From positions 1 through 33,063 of the forward strand of contig NZ_JADPVH010000047.1 of assembly GCF_026932795.1 (NCBI RefSeq): 33,063 nt of DNA, given 5' to 3'. A program made the translations under genes and the position numbers. The notes beneath the pieces were generated by a model. That model made no database searches. It was not told the DNA's origin and saw nothing but the letters and a program-made list of their open reading frames with translations. The stretch is from Paenarthrobacter sp. Z7-10 (lineage in GTDB: Bacteria > Actinomycetota > Actinomycetes > Actinomycetales > Micrococcaceae). Positions 17,973 through 24,682 of this stretch are shown here, one piece after another; positions within the stretch are counted from its first letter, which is position 1; every line of letters begins with the position of its first letter.

Positions 17973-18051
17973 GCTTAGACGCTACCAGTGCACTGCAGAA
18001 CATGTAAGACCACTGCGGTTGACCGAAAAGACTTCGCTTCACGGCCGGACC

Positions 18052-18088
18052 TGCGGTAGAAAAGGATGCCGGATGTGCGGTAGAAAAG
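18052..18088 (+). repeat. Two 13-bp direct repeats before the DUF5703-like gene
   Basis: TGCGGTAGAAAAG occurs at 18052-18064 and 18076-18088, a 24-base period. A looser relative, TGCGGTTGACCGAAAAG, lies just upstream at 18014-18030. The array ends about 17 bases before the ATG at 18106, so it may be part of the leader or a control region. Seen directly; function unknown. Confidence 0.65.
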
Positions 18089-18105
18089 AGGGAGAATGGA
18101 GGGCC

Positions 18106-18339
18106 ATGAGGGAACAATTCGCCACCGGATCGGTCAGCAGGAAACGCGGCTACGCCCGTCAGTACGAGTACCTGGTCCTGACGGTCGGGCCCACTGAATC
18201 CATGCCGGCCGCCAGGCAGCGCCTCACCGAACATGCGGAGTACGGCAAATGGGAGCTGGAGCGCAGTTGCCTCTATGTTGGCGGCGGCCGGCAGTTCTGG
18301 CTGCGCCGTCGAATCATGCGGGTGGAGCGGACCGCTTAA
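18106..18339 (+). CDS. DUF5703-like small conserved protein
   Basis: 77-residue basic protein that I place in the actinobacterial DUF5703 group from memory of its core: a YEYLVLTVG strand, a helix with ARQRLTEHAEYGKWELER, and the closing WLRRRIMRV. Its function is unknown. The open frame extends upstream to 17899, but the ATG at 18106 is chosen because GGAGGG precedes it and the upstream codons contain the direct repeats. Its TAA stop at 18337-18339 abuts the stop codon of the convergent acyl-CoA dehydrogenase gene with no base between. Confidence 0.82.
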   Translation: MREQFATGSVSRKRGYARQYEYLVLTVGPTESMPAARQRLTEHAEYGKWELERSCLYVGGGRQFWLRRRIMRVERTA

Positions 18340-19497
18340 TTACTGATCCTCGAGCGGGCCCAACCAGGCATTGGCCACCGTGGCATGGGCTGATTCAGGG
18401 TCGGAGGGATGGAAGATGCCCGCCAGGACATCCCGGTATAACCGGCCCAACTCGCTGCCGGCAAAGTAACTGCCTCCGCCGGACACCCGGATGGCAAGGT
18501 CGACCACGTCGCGGGCGGTCTCGGTGGCCCGCAGCTTGAGGCCCACCAGCTTGGGAAACCACTGCGTTCCGTGCTCTGCCTGCTGATCCACATCCCTTGC
18601 CAGCCCCTGGAGCTGGGGATAGATACCGTCCATGGCGATCGCTGCCTGCGCGACCTTCCAGCGGATGTCAGGGTCCTGCGAGTACGGTCTGCCTCCGTTT
18701 CTGCGCGAGGTCCGCCGCTGGGCAGCCTCGACGGCCAGCTGCAGTGCCCGCTGCCCTATCCCGGCGTAAACCGCGGCCAGCAAGGTCTCGAAACAGGCGA
18801 AGATGGCAAAGATCAGCGGATCCGAGTTCGGTCCAACCGGGAGCCGCCGAAATACCCTCGCCGCAGGCGCGATTGCCCCGTGCAGGACGGTGGTGTTGGA
18901 CTGGCTGGCCCGCATGCCCAACGTGTCCCAGTCATTGCGAATGGTGTATCCGGGTGTGCCGCGGGTAATGAAGGCATGCACCAGCTCCGGCTCCGCCCCG
19001 CTGTCGTCTTTGCCGAAAACTCCCAGTCGGGTCCACGCCGGCGAAAGAGAGGTGAAGATCTTGGTTCCGGTGAAGGCATAGGAGCCGTCCGGCAGCGGTC
19101 GGGCCTCGGTGCCGGAGTCGAAAAGCACCGAATCGTTGCCCGCCTCCGAGTTGCCGAATGCGAAGACCTCCCCCGCTGCCGCCTCCTGCAGGACGAAGCG
19201 CAGCGAATCGTCCCCCTGTGCGCAGAGCACGCGGGCGACGCCGGTCCACACCAAATGCATGTTTATCGCCAGCGCAGTGGCGGGCGCAGCAGTGGCAAGG
19301 CGCCGCTGCGCGGCCGCCGCTTGCTCCAAGCCAAAGCCGAGGCCGCCGTCGTCCGTGCTCCCGAACAGCCCCAAATAGCCCCGCGCCTTCAACTCAGCCA
19401 GGTCCTCGTGGAAAAACTCGTTGCGCTCGTCGTAACCGGCAGCCCGGCCGCGGATCCTGGTCAGCAGCTCATCCGGGAGCAGCTCGTCAACGTCCAT
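18340..19497 (-). CDS. Acyl-CoA dehydrogenase family flavoprotein
   Basis: Flavin-dependent member of the acyl-CoA dehydrogenase superfamily, 385 residues. The N-terminal helical domain (1-110), the middle beta domain with the FAD-contacting FTGTKIFTSLSP and WDTLGMRASQSN, and the C-terminal helical bundle with LRATETARDVVDLAIRVSGGGSYF are all present. The usual C-terminal GGTNE-type segment is replaced by AGIFHPSDPESAHATVANAWLG. It may therefore be one of the monooxygenase-like or uncharacterised branches rather than a beta-oxidation enzyme. The ATG at 19497 follows TGAGG and lies 7 bases after the M20 peptidase stop, suggesting co-transcription. The substrate is unknown. Confidence 0.88.
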   Translation of the reverse strand: MDVDELLPDELLTRIRGRAAGYDERNEFFHEDLAELKARGYLGLFGSTDDGGLGFGLEQAAAAQRRLATAAPATALAINMHLVWTGVARVLCAQGDDSLRFVLQEAAAGEVFAFGNSEAGNDSVLFDSGTEARPLPDGSYAFTGTKIFTSLSPAWTRLGVFGKDDSGAEPELVHAFITRGTPGYTIRNDWDTLGMRASQSNTTVLHGAIAPAARVFRRLPVGPNSDPLIFAIFACFETLLAAVYAGIGQRALQLAVEAAQRRTSRRNGGRPYSQDPDIRWKVAQAAIAMDGIYPQLQGLARDVDQQAEHGTQWFPKLVGLKLRATETARDVVDLAIRVSGGGSYFAGSELGRLYRDVLAGIFHPSDPESAHATVANAWLGPLEDQ

Positions 19498-19504
19498 CGG
19501 CGCC

Positions 19505-20809
19505 TCAGTAATTGGACAGCAGCCGGTCAAGCACGCGTGCACCGAACTTCAGGGACTCGGTGGGAACGCGCTCGTCCACGCCATGGAACATTCCGGTGAA
19601 ATCGAGCTCCGGCGGCAGCTGCAGCGGTGCAAAACCATAGCCGGTGATGCCCAACCGGCTCAGGGACTTGTTATCCGTGCCGCCGGAAAGGGTGTAAGGC
19701 AGAACCGCGGCGCCCGGATCCTCGGCGCGAAGTGCGTCGATCATCGAATCCACCAGGTTGCCGGCGAACGGAACCTCCAGCGAAACATCCTGATGGTCAT
19801 GACTGATGTCGATGCCGCTGCCCGCCAGCTCCCGAATAATTTCCAGCACCAGCTCCTGCTGGCCGGGCAATGTCCGGACGTCGATCAGCGCCTCGGCCGT
19901 GCCGGGAATGACGTTGTGCTTGTAACCGCTCTTGAGCAGGGTTGGATTGGCCGTGTTCTGCAGCGTCGCGCCCACAAAGCGCGCCACGGTACCGAGCTCC
20001 CGAAGCAGGCTTTCCGGATTGCCTTCGTCGAATTCAACGCCGGTCAGCTCCGATACGCCTTCCAGGAACTGGCGCGTGGTGGGGGTGTATTCGATCGGCC
20101 ACTGGTACTCGCCGATGCGCGTCACTGCGCCGGCCAGACGGGTGACCGCATTGTCCGTATTGATCTGCGAGCCATGCCCGGCCCGGCCATGGGCCGTCAG
20201 CCGCAGCCAGGCCAAACCCTTTTCAGCGGTCTGCAGCAGATAAGCGCGCTTGCCACCAATCTCGGCCGAGAAACCGCCCACCTCGGAAATGGCCTCAGTG
20301 GCCCCGGCAAAGAGTTCCGGTTTGTTGTCCACCGCCCAGGAAGCGCCATAGTCGCCACCGGCCTCCTCGTCGGCAAAAAATGCAAAAATAATGTCCCGCT
20401 GCGGCTTACGTCCCGTTCGGGCGAAGCCCCGGAGGACGGAGAGGATCATCGCGTCCATGTCCTTCATGTCCACGGCACCGCGGCCCCAGATGAGTCCGTC
20501 TTTTTCCTCGCCGCCGAAGGGATCCACGGTCCAGTCATCCTTTAGCGCGGGCACAACATCCAGGTGTCCATGGAGAATCAGGGCGCCCTTGCTTGGATCC
20601 TGCCCGGACATTCGTGCGACCACGCTGGTGCGGCCGGGGGCTGCCTCGAAGACGGTGGTTTCCAGCCCGACTTCTTCGATGAGGGCCGCGGTGTACTCTG
20701 CTGCCTTCCGTTCACCTGGACCCTTATTGTCTCCGAAGTTTGTGGTGTCAATCCGGATCAGCTCCTGGCAGATTCCCACAACTTCGTCTTCCGGCCTGAC
20801 AACATTCAC
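19505..20809 (-). CDS. M20/M25/M40 family metallopeptidase
   Basis: Cytoplasmic di-zinc hydrolase of the M20 family (carboxypeptidase/deacylase/DapE-like), 434 residues. Metal and catalytic residues are visible: His82 and Asp84 in LHGHLDVVPA, bridging Asp114 in GRGAVDMKDMDA, and the Glu148-Glu149 pair in FADEEAGGDYG. The dimerisation lid lies between about residues 200 and 310. Two starts compete: ATG at 20824, and GTG at 20809, which sits 6 bases after AAGGAG. The GTG gives the family-like MNVVRPEDEVVGICQELIRID, so I prefer it. The gene corresponds by position to Rv2141c of M. tuberculosis. The exact substrate cannot be named. Confidence 0.92.
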   Translation of the reverse strand: MNVVRPEDEVVGICQELIRIDTTNFGDNKGPGERKAAEYTAALIEEVGLETTVFEAAPGRTSVVARMSGQDPSKGALILHGHLDVVPALKDDWTVDPFGGEEKDGLIWGRGAVDMKDMDAMILSVLRGFARTGRKPQRDIIFAFFADEEAGGDYGASWAVDNKPELFAGATEAISEVGGFSAEIGGKRAYLLQTAEKGLAWLRLTAHGRAGHGSQINTDNAVTRLAGAVTRIGEYQWPIEYTPTTRQFLEGVSELTGVEFDEGNPESLLRELGTVARFVGATLQNTANPTLLKSGYKHNVIPGTAEALIDVRTLPGQQELVLEIIRELAGSGIDISHDHQDVSLEVPFAGNLVDSMIDALRAEDPGAAVLPYTLSGGTDNKSLSRLGITGYGFAPLQLPPELDFTGMFHGVDERVPTESLKFGARVLDRLLSNY

Positions 20810-20948
20810 GGCATTCTCCTTCATGATCCGGGTACCAGCCCAGCCTACAGCGCCGGTCCAGCCCGTCCGGATGGCCCGCAGCGGCCGATTCAAGGTTGAC
20901 GGCCAGGACGTGCTATCGTTTTTCCTGTTGCTTTTTTCAGTTTCGGGA

Positions 20949-20964
20949 CCGGTGTGAACACCGG
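20949..20964. repeat. Perfect 16-bp inverted repeat upstream of tRNA-Leu
   Basis: CCGGTGTGAACACCGG, two 7-base arms around GA, lies 24 bases before the mature 5' end of tRNA-Leu and 140 bases upstream of the M20 gene start. It could be an operator or a hairpin in the tRNA precursor leader. An AT-rich TGCTATCGT at 20911-20919 upstream could serve as a -10 region for the tRNA. Confidence 0.6.
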
Positions 20965-20987
20965 ATTCGGATGCTGAAATTACCACT

Positions 20988-21070
20988 GCGCGGGTGGCGG
21001 AATGGCAGACGCGCTAGCTTGAGGTGCTAGTCCTGGAAACGGGGTGAGGGTTCAAGTCCCTTTCCGCGCA
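20988..21070 (+). tRNA. tRNA-Leu (anticodon GAG)
   Basis: Reads CUC and CUU leucine codons. The cloverleaf closes by eye: the acceptor stem pairs GCGCGGG (20988-20994) with TCCGCGC (21063-21069), and the discriminator A is at 21070. The anticodon stem CTAGC/GCTAG encloses the loop TTGAGGT with GAG at 21021-21023. A long class II variable arm follows, typical of leucine tRNAs, then the T-loop GTTCAAGTC. The CCA end is not encoded. A strong terminator starts 3 bases downstream. Confidence 0.97.
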
Positions 21071-21196
21071 CTAAAAAACCCCGGTTTTCCGGGGTTTTTT
21101 TGTGCCCGGGTATAAGTGCGCGAAGCGCCGGACCGTCTGGGCGCCGATGCCGCTTCCCGATCCTATAACCACCACGGTTCGGTCCTCGAACTGCAT
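21071..21196 (-). pseudogene. 5' remnant of a short-chain dehydrogenase gene
   Basis: The minus strand has a good ribosome site (AAGGAG, 6 bases before an ATG at 21196) and then reads MQFEDRTVVVIGSGSGIGAQTVRRFA, the first strand and Gly-rich NAD(P)-binding turn (GSGSGIG) of a short-chain dehydrogenase/reductase. Similarity stops after about 27 codons. The frame then runs through the tRNA-Leu terminator and halts at TAG (21071-21073). A working enzyme needs about 250 residues, so this is a truncated gene. Ile stands where the motif usually has Thr (TGxxxGIG), a further sign of decay or divergence. The cut lies within about 45 bases of the tRNA 3' end, which suggests a deletion or integration event there. 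Confidence 0.78.
21073..21101 (+). terminator. Rho-independent terminator of tRNA-Leu
   Basis: Stem AAAAAACCCCGG / CCGGGGTTTTTT with a TTTT loop, ending in a run of seven T. The A-run on the left arm makes it usable from both strands. It directly follows the tRNA. Confidence 0.93.
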
Positions 21197-21223
21197 GCTG
21201 GCTCCTTTTTAACGACCACGGTG

Positions 21224-21262
21224 GAAGCCCCCGGCGCGCTGCAGGAACGCACCGGGGGCTTC
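21224..21262 (-). terminator. Strong hairpin after the ScyD-like gene
   Basis: An 11-base perfect stem (GAAGCCCCCGG at 21224-21234 with CCGGGGGCTTC at 21252-21262) encloses a 17-base loop. It lies 63 bases downstream of the stop of the minus-strand gene at 21326-22453. No T-run follows on either strand, so it fits the GC-rich hairpin terminators of actinobacteria rather than the classic type. Confidence 0.6.
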
Positions 21263-21325
21263 GGCGTTGATGGCCTCCGGTAGAGACCGATGCCCAGGCA
21301 CCGGATTAGGGAGGCAGCTGCCGGA

Positions 21326-22453
21326 CTACCTCTCCAGCGACACCTTGATCACTTGACCGGCCGGCGGGGCAGCTGGATTAGTCGGATCCACCACCGCAAT
21401 GGTGGCGTATAAGGTCCCGCCCCTAATTTCCACATCACCGGGCGCCTTGACGGCCAGGAACGGCCTGGCGTCATCTGAGCAATGGCGGATCACTGAGATC
21501 CGGCCCGCAAACAGCTCGGCAACATAGATGTCACCGTTGCGGGCCAGGGCAAGACCCGACGCCCCGGCAAGGTGCCGGGCCACTACCCGAACCTGCCCGT
21601 TCCATGGATTGACCTTGAAAACCGAACCGTTGGCACCCAGGCTGCCGTCCTCGGGACCCCCTGGCAGAGACGTGACGTAAAGCCAGCCGTCATGACCACG
21701 CTGAACGTCGGTTGGCACAGGTTCGAGATAGTACTTGTGCCCAATGGCGCAGGTGGGCAGGTGCATGCCTGCAGCCAGCGCCTTGGTAATGGCGATTGGC
21801 CGTCCTGGCAGCAAGGCTGCCGTGGAGACATGCCCAGTCCACTCATTGACCTTCAGAATTGCGTTGGCTCCCGCATCGGCGATGTAAATCGTACCGTCGT
21901 GCTCGTCCGTGGCGTAGGGATGAGAGTCCAGTTCCTGCTTGTACGAACCCGGGATCTGCGCCGGAACCTGCGCCAAACACGTCGCCTTCAAATCGCGGAA
22001 TCCGAACGTGACGTTCTTCCCCGGCCTCGCAGCTTTAATGTAGGCGGCGATGTTGGCAATCTGGCGGACTTTTCCGTGCTTATCAATTGACTTCAGGAAT
22101 CCCGCCAGCGGCTTCCCATCCATCCCACCGGCACCCTGACTCTGCACGAAATACGTTTTGCCATCACTGATGGAAACACCGCCGACGTCCCAGCCGGGCG
22201 CCGAGTAAATAGTGGTTTTGGCACCGTTGCGGGCAACTCTTGTCAGCATTCCGGCAAACTCCTGCGCCACCACCACGGAGCCGTCACCGTTTGCGGCGAG
22301 CCGCAGTGGGGTCACCAGCCCCTTGGCGAGCACGGTCGGAGTTGTTACATGGTGGTGGTGGGCGACGTCGTCCGCCTGGGCGGGGCTGGTGCCTGCCCCG
22401 ATGAGGGCAGCGACGGCGATGGCCGCGATACCCAACGATGATAATTTCTTCAT
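21326..22453 (-). CDS. Secreted ScyD/ScyE-family beta-propeller-like protein
   Basis: 375-residue exported protein with a clear Sec signal peptide (KK, a hydrophobic run, cleavage near AQA at residues 25-27). A short His cluster (HHHH, residues 32-35) follows. The rest shows repeated blade-like units typical of NHL/SMP-type propellers, for example VTPLRLAANGDGSVVVAQEF, HDGTIYIADAGANAILKVN and ASGLALARNGDIYVAELFAGRISVI. Actinobacterial proteins of this type are named ScyD/ScyE family after cyanobacterial scytonemin-cluster proteins, without evidence that they make scytonemin. The ATG at 22453 is preceded by GGAG. No cytochrome or metal motif is seen, and its role is unknown. It appears to be a single-gene unit. 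Confidence 0.85.
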   Translation of the reverse strand: MKKLSSLGIAAIAVAALIGAGTSPAQADDVAHHHHVTTPTVLAKGLVTPLRLAANGDGSVVVAQEFAGMLTRVARNGAKTTIYSAPGWDVGGVSISDGKTYFVQSQGAGGMDGKPLAGFLKSIDKHGKVRQIANIAAYIKAARPGKNVTFGFRDLKATCLAQVPAQIPGSYKQELDSHPYATDEHDGTIYIADAGANAILKVNEWTGHVSTAALLPGRPIAITKALAAGMHLPTCAIGHKYYLEPVPTDVQRGHDGWLYVTSLPGGPEDGSLGANGSVFKVNPWNGQVRVVARHLAGASGLALARNGDIYVAELFAGRISVIRHCSDDARPFLAVKAPGDVEIRGGTLYATIAVVDPTNPAAPPAGQVIKVSLER

Positions 22454-22669
22454 GGCTGCTCCACTTCGAATCGTGTGGTTTGAGCGAGACCAAGTGCCTC
22501 CCGCCGCGGCGGAGGGCGGACAGCCACAGAGGTCCCCCCAACGAAAGTCCCCTGCGCCCCATGCGAATGATTATTTGATTGTGACCGGCTGGTGCCGGGA
22601 TAGGCATCAAGCTACACCCGCACAGCGGAGGTGTCTACGGATTTTTCCGTTCAGCCGTTGGGCGCCAAA

Positions 22670-23305
22670 TCAGCCAGCGGACCACTGCTGGAAACGCGCG
22701 ATGGAAGCGGGTTTTCCACTGACGCGGACATCAGCGGCCGGCCGTCGGCCCATGGCATGCAGCGCCAGCTCCACCGGATCGCCCTCGATCCGAACCGCGT
22801 CCCTGCCCTTGTGGATCAGGCGGCCGGCGCCCCCAGTACGCGCGATCTCAACCCCTACCGGACATTTTCGATATCCCATGCGCGCCATCAGTGGCAGTTG
22901 CCGCCAGATTGCCTCCTGCTTTCCGACGGGCAGCGCGCGGGGCGGCCGTCCTGCACCGCTGCGGCGGATATCTTCGTGATGGATGACGTATTCCAGCAGA
23001 AAGGCGGAGTCTCCCAACCAGGACAGCGCTGACAACGCCGATGGCCCCGAGGCAAACCGCGCGATGAGGGCTCTGTATCCGTCCGGGCTCCTGGCAGAGT
23101 TGACCAACTTACCCAGATGCCGTTCCCGACCCGGCACCGGCTTACGGATCGAATCCGCCACCATCAGCCACGGCGTCTGCTCACGTAGAACCAGATGGGC
23201 CAACAGCCGCCGGGCATTCCAGCCTGCGTCAAGGGTGGCTGCATCCGGATCCGTGCTCCGAAAGGTGCTGATCAATTCATTCTTTTCTGCCTGAGCCCAA
23301 GCCAT
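22670..23305 (-). CDS. TIGR03085-family DinB-like metal-binding protein
   Basis: 211-residue protein of the DinB/YfiT-like superfamily, which includes mycothiol-dependent enzymes such as maleylpyruvate isomerase. The start MAWAQAEKNELISTF, the RRLLAHLVLREQTPW helix with His37, and EYVIHHEDIRR with His109/His110 supply the three-His metal site. The segment GYRKCPVGVEIARTGG opens the C-terminal part. A thiol (mycothiol) cosubstrate is a family-based inference that fits the presence of mshC in this window; the substrate is unknown. The frame is open to 23431, but the ATG at 23305 is preceded by GGGAG and gives the family start. It is divergent from the cold-shock gene. Confidence 0.87.
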   Translation of the reverse strand: MAWAQAEKNELISTFRSTDPDAATLDAGWNARRLLAHLVLREQTPWLMVADSIRKPVPGRERHLGKLVNSARSPDGYRALIARFASGPSALSALSWLGDSAFLLEYVIHHEDIRRSGAGRPPRALPVGKQEAIWRQLPLMARMGYRKCPVGVEIARTGGAGRLIHKGRDAVRIEGDPVELALHAMGRRPAADVRVSGKPASIARFQQWSAG

Positions 23306-23415
23306 TGGTGCTCCCTCTGCCGTTTTCAGATTCCGACCATGGGCGCTTGCTGCGCCACCGCCGCTGCCAGCCAAGACCAGGCAACAGGGGACTGCGACCG
23401 GAGGCATGGTCGGTA

Positions 23416-23438
23416 CTGTCCCGAAATCCATGTAGACT
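23416..23438 (+). promoter_or_regulatory. Candidate cold-shock gene promoter, RecA-NDp-like
   Basis: CTGTC at 23416-23420 is followed after 12 bases by TAGACT at 23433-23438. This spacing equals that of the actinobacterial RecA-NDp promoter (TTGTC, 12 bases, TAnnnT), which PafBC activates. The purine after TGTC is replaced by C, and no standard -35 is present. Transcription would start near 23445 and give a leader of about 140 bases. Confidence 0.4.
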
Positions 23439-23499
23439 ATTGGAAGTTGTAGTGTTGCGCATTTTGTATTTCAAGCGGCGAAACCCAAACGGGCTAGCT

Positions 23500-23557
23500 G
23501 CTTTTTCTGTAAAAGCGGAAAATGACGCCGCGACTAAGACCTCCCGGCAGTCGGGAG
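23500..23557 (+). promoter_or_regulatory. Structured leader of the cold-shock gene
   Basis: Two hairpins lie in the untranslated leader: GCTTTT/AAAAGC with a 5-base loop (23500-23516), and CTCCCG/CGGGAG with a GCAGT loop (23541-23557). The second ends 13 bases before the AAGG ribosome site. Long structured leaders that change with temperature are known for enterobacterial cspA. A similar role here is an inference. Confidence 0.45.
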
Positions 23558-23584
23558 AGTCTGAATTACAGAAGGATGAATAAA

Positions 23585-23788
23585 ATGGCTACAGGTACCG
23601 TCAAATGGTTTAACTCCGAAAAGGGCTTTGGATTCATTGCTCCCGAAGACGGCAGCGCCGATGTTTTCGCTCACTACTCGGCTATCAACTCCGGTGGCTA
23701 CCGTTCTCTCGAAGAGAACCAGGTCGTCACCTTTGAGACCGAGCAGGGACCCAAGGGTCCTCAGGCTGTCAACATCCAGGTTGCATAG
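23585..23788 (+). CDS. Cold-shock domain protein, CspA family
   Basis: 67-residue single OB-fold protein that binds single-stranded RNA and DNA and melts mRNA structure. The two RNP motifs are intact: KGFGFI (RNP1) and VFAHY (RNP2, where most family members have VFVHF). The N-terminal [17 protein letters not shown] is standard. Two in-frame ATGs exist; the one at 23585 gives the family start, with AAGG upstream. A strong terminator follows, so it is a single-gene transcript with a long leader. Codon use is even more biased than in its neighbours, as expected for a highly expressed gene. Confidence 0.95.
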   Translation: MATGTVKWFNSEKGFGFIAPEDGSADVFAHYSAINSGGYRSLEENQVVTFETEQGPKGPQAVNIQVA

Positions 23789-23820
23789 TTTTTGTAATTT
23801 GAGGTCCTAGGACCGAAGCG

Positions 23821-23856
23821 GTAGGGCGGGAGGAAACTCCCGCCCTACTGTTTTTT
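23821..23856 (+). terminator. Rho-independent terminator of the cold-shock gene
   Basis: A perfect 12-base stem, GTAGGGCGGGAG / CTCCCGCCCTAC, with a GAAA loop is followed by TGTTTTTT. It starts 32 bases after the stop codon. Confidence 0.95.
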
Positions 23857-23964
23857 AAGCTTCGGTGCATGCAAGCCGACCCTGTTTCGCCTTTGCCCGC
23901 CGGGTTGGGCGTCGAATCGACACCCAGGCGGCCGTAACGATTCGGGAGCATCACGGCCAACCCG

Positions 23965-23994
23965 GCGACAGCCCTCCGAAAAGACCCCTATCAT
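23965..23994 (+). promoter_or_regulatory. Candidate promoter of the AMIN-like gene
   Basis: GCGACA (23965-23970) and TATCAT (23989-23994) are separated by 18 bases, a reasonable sigma-A pair. The start point would fall near 24001, about 30 bases before the ATG, and AAGGGGG follows at 24016. The call rests on hexamer matches only. Confidence 0.4.
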
Positions 23995-24030
23995 GTATCC
24001 ATCACTAACGCAACCAAGGGGGTTGTTTTC

Positions 24031-24552
24031 ATGAAAAAAATACGTTCGTGGCTGGCGGTCATCGTGCTGCTCGCCAGCTTCGGGCTTGTGGCGCCGAGCT
24101 CTGCCTCGGCTGCTCCGTATTGTGGGATTACTTGGGGATCACTGGCAAAAGCCAGCTCTGGGCAGACGAGTGCGCCGATCGTCGGCGTCCGGGCCGGCCA
24201 GCATCCCTGCTATGACAGGCTCGTACTGGATATCAACGGCAAGCACGCCGGTTACGACGTCAGGTATGTCAGCCACGTGTACCGGCAGGCTAAAGGGGAC
24301 GTCGTTCCCTTGCGCGGCGGCGCTTACCTGAACATCACCGTACACGCACCGTCATTCATTCCGGCCAACCGAACCGATATTGTTCCGGTCAATGGATACA
24401 GAACGTTCCGTCAGGTGGCCTTTGCCGGATCATTTGAGCATGTGACAACGATAGGGCTGGGTGTGCGGGCCCGTCTGCCCTTCAGGGTCTTCACCCTGGA
24501 CGGTCCCGGAGGGATGTCGCGGCTGGTGATCGACGTGGGTCACCTTTGGTGA
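24031..24552 (+). CDS. Secreted AMIN-like domain protein
   Basis: 173-residue exported protein. The signal peptide (KKIRS, a hydrophobic core, then SASA near residue 27) is clear. The mature part resembles the AMIN-like domain found in many actinobacterial secreted proteins: YCGITWGSLAK, HPCYDRLVLDI, then a series of beta strands ending GMSRLVIDVGHLW. Cys31 and Cys60 are the only mature cysteines and could pair. AMIN domains often bind cell-wall glycans, but this protein lacks any attached catalytic domain, so its role is unknown. The ATG at 24031 follows AAGGGGG. It is convergent with the encapsulin gene. Confidence 0.82.
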   Translation: MKKIRSWLAVIVLLASFGLVAPSSASAAPYCGITWGSLAKASSGQTSAPIVGVRAGQHPCYDRLVLDINGKHAGYDVRYVSHVYRQAKGDVVPLRGGAYLNITVHAPSFIPANRTDIVPVNGYRTFRQVAFAGSFEHVTTIGLGVRARLPFRVFTLDGPGGMSRLVIDVGHLW

Positions 24553-24612
24553 CCACCTGTCTGCGATCCGCGTCGCATTAGGAGACCCGGGGGCTGCGGC
24601 GGGAGCAGGTTC

Positions 24613-24641
24613 GGCGTGGCCGGACAGACTCCCGCCACGCC
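24613..24641. terminator. GC-rich inverted repeat between convergent genes
   Basis: GGCGTGGC (24613-24620) pairs with GCCACGCC (24634-24641) around a 13-base loop. It lies midway in the 130-base gap between the AMIN-like gene and the convergent encapsulin gene. No T-run is present. It could stop transcription from both sides. Confidence 0.45.
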
Positions 24642-24682
24642 TCCTCCGGCAGACCCAAAGGCGGCCGGTTCCGCCGTCGTCC

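Noticed and set aside
18571-19599. 342-codon plus-strand open frame opposite the acyl-CoA dehydrogenase gene
   Set aside because: No family pattern, and it crosses two real minus-strand genes.
20988-21070. tRNA-Leu as the attachment site of an integrated element inside this window
   Set aside because: No integrase gene and no second copy of the tRNA 3' end was seen downstream. Only the dehydrogenase remnant suggests past rearrangement.
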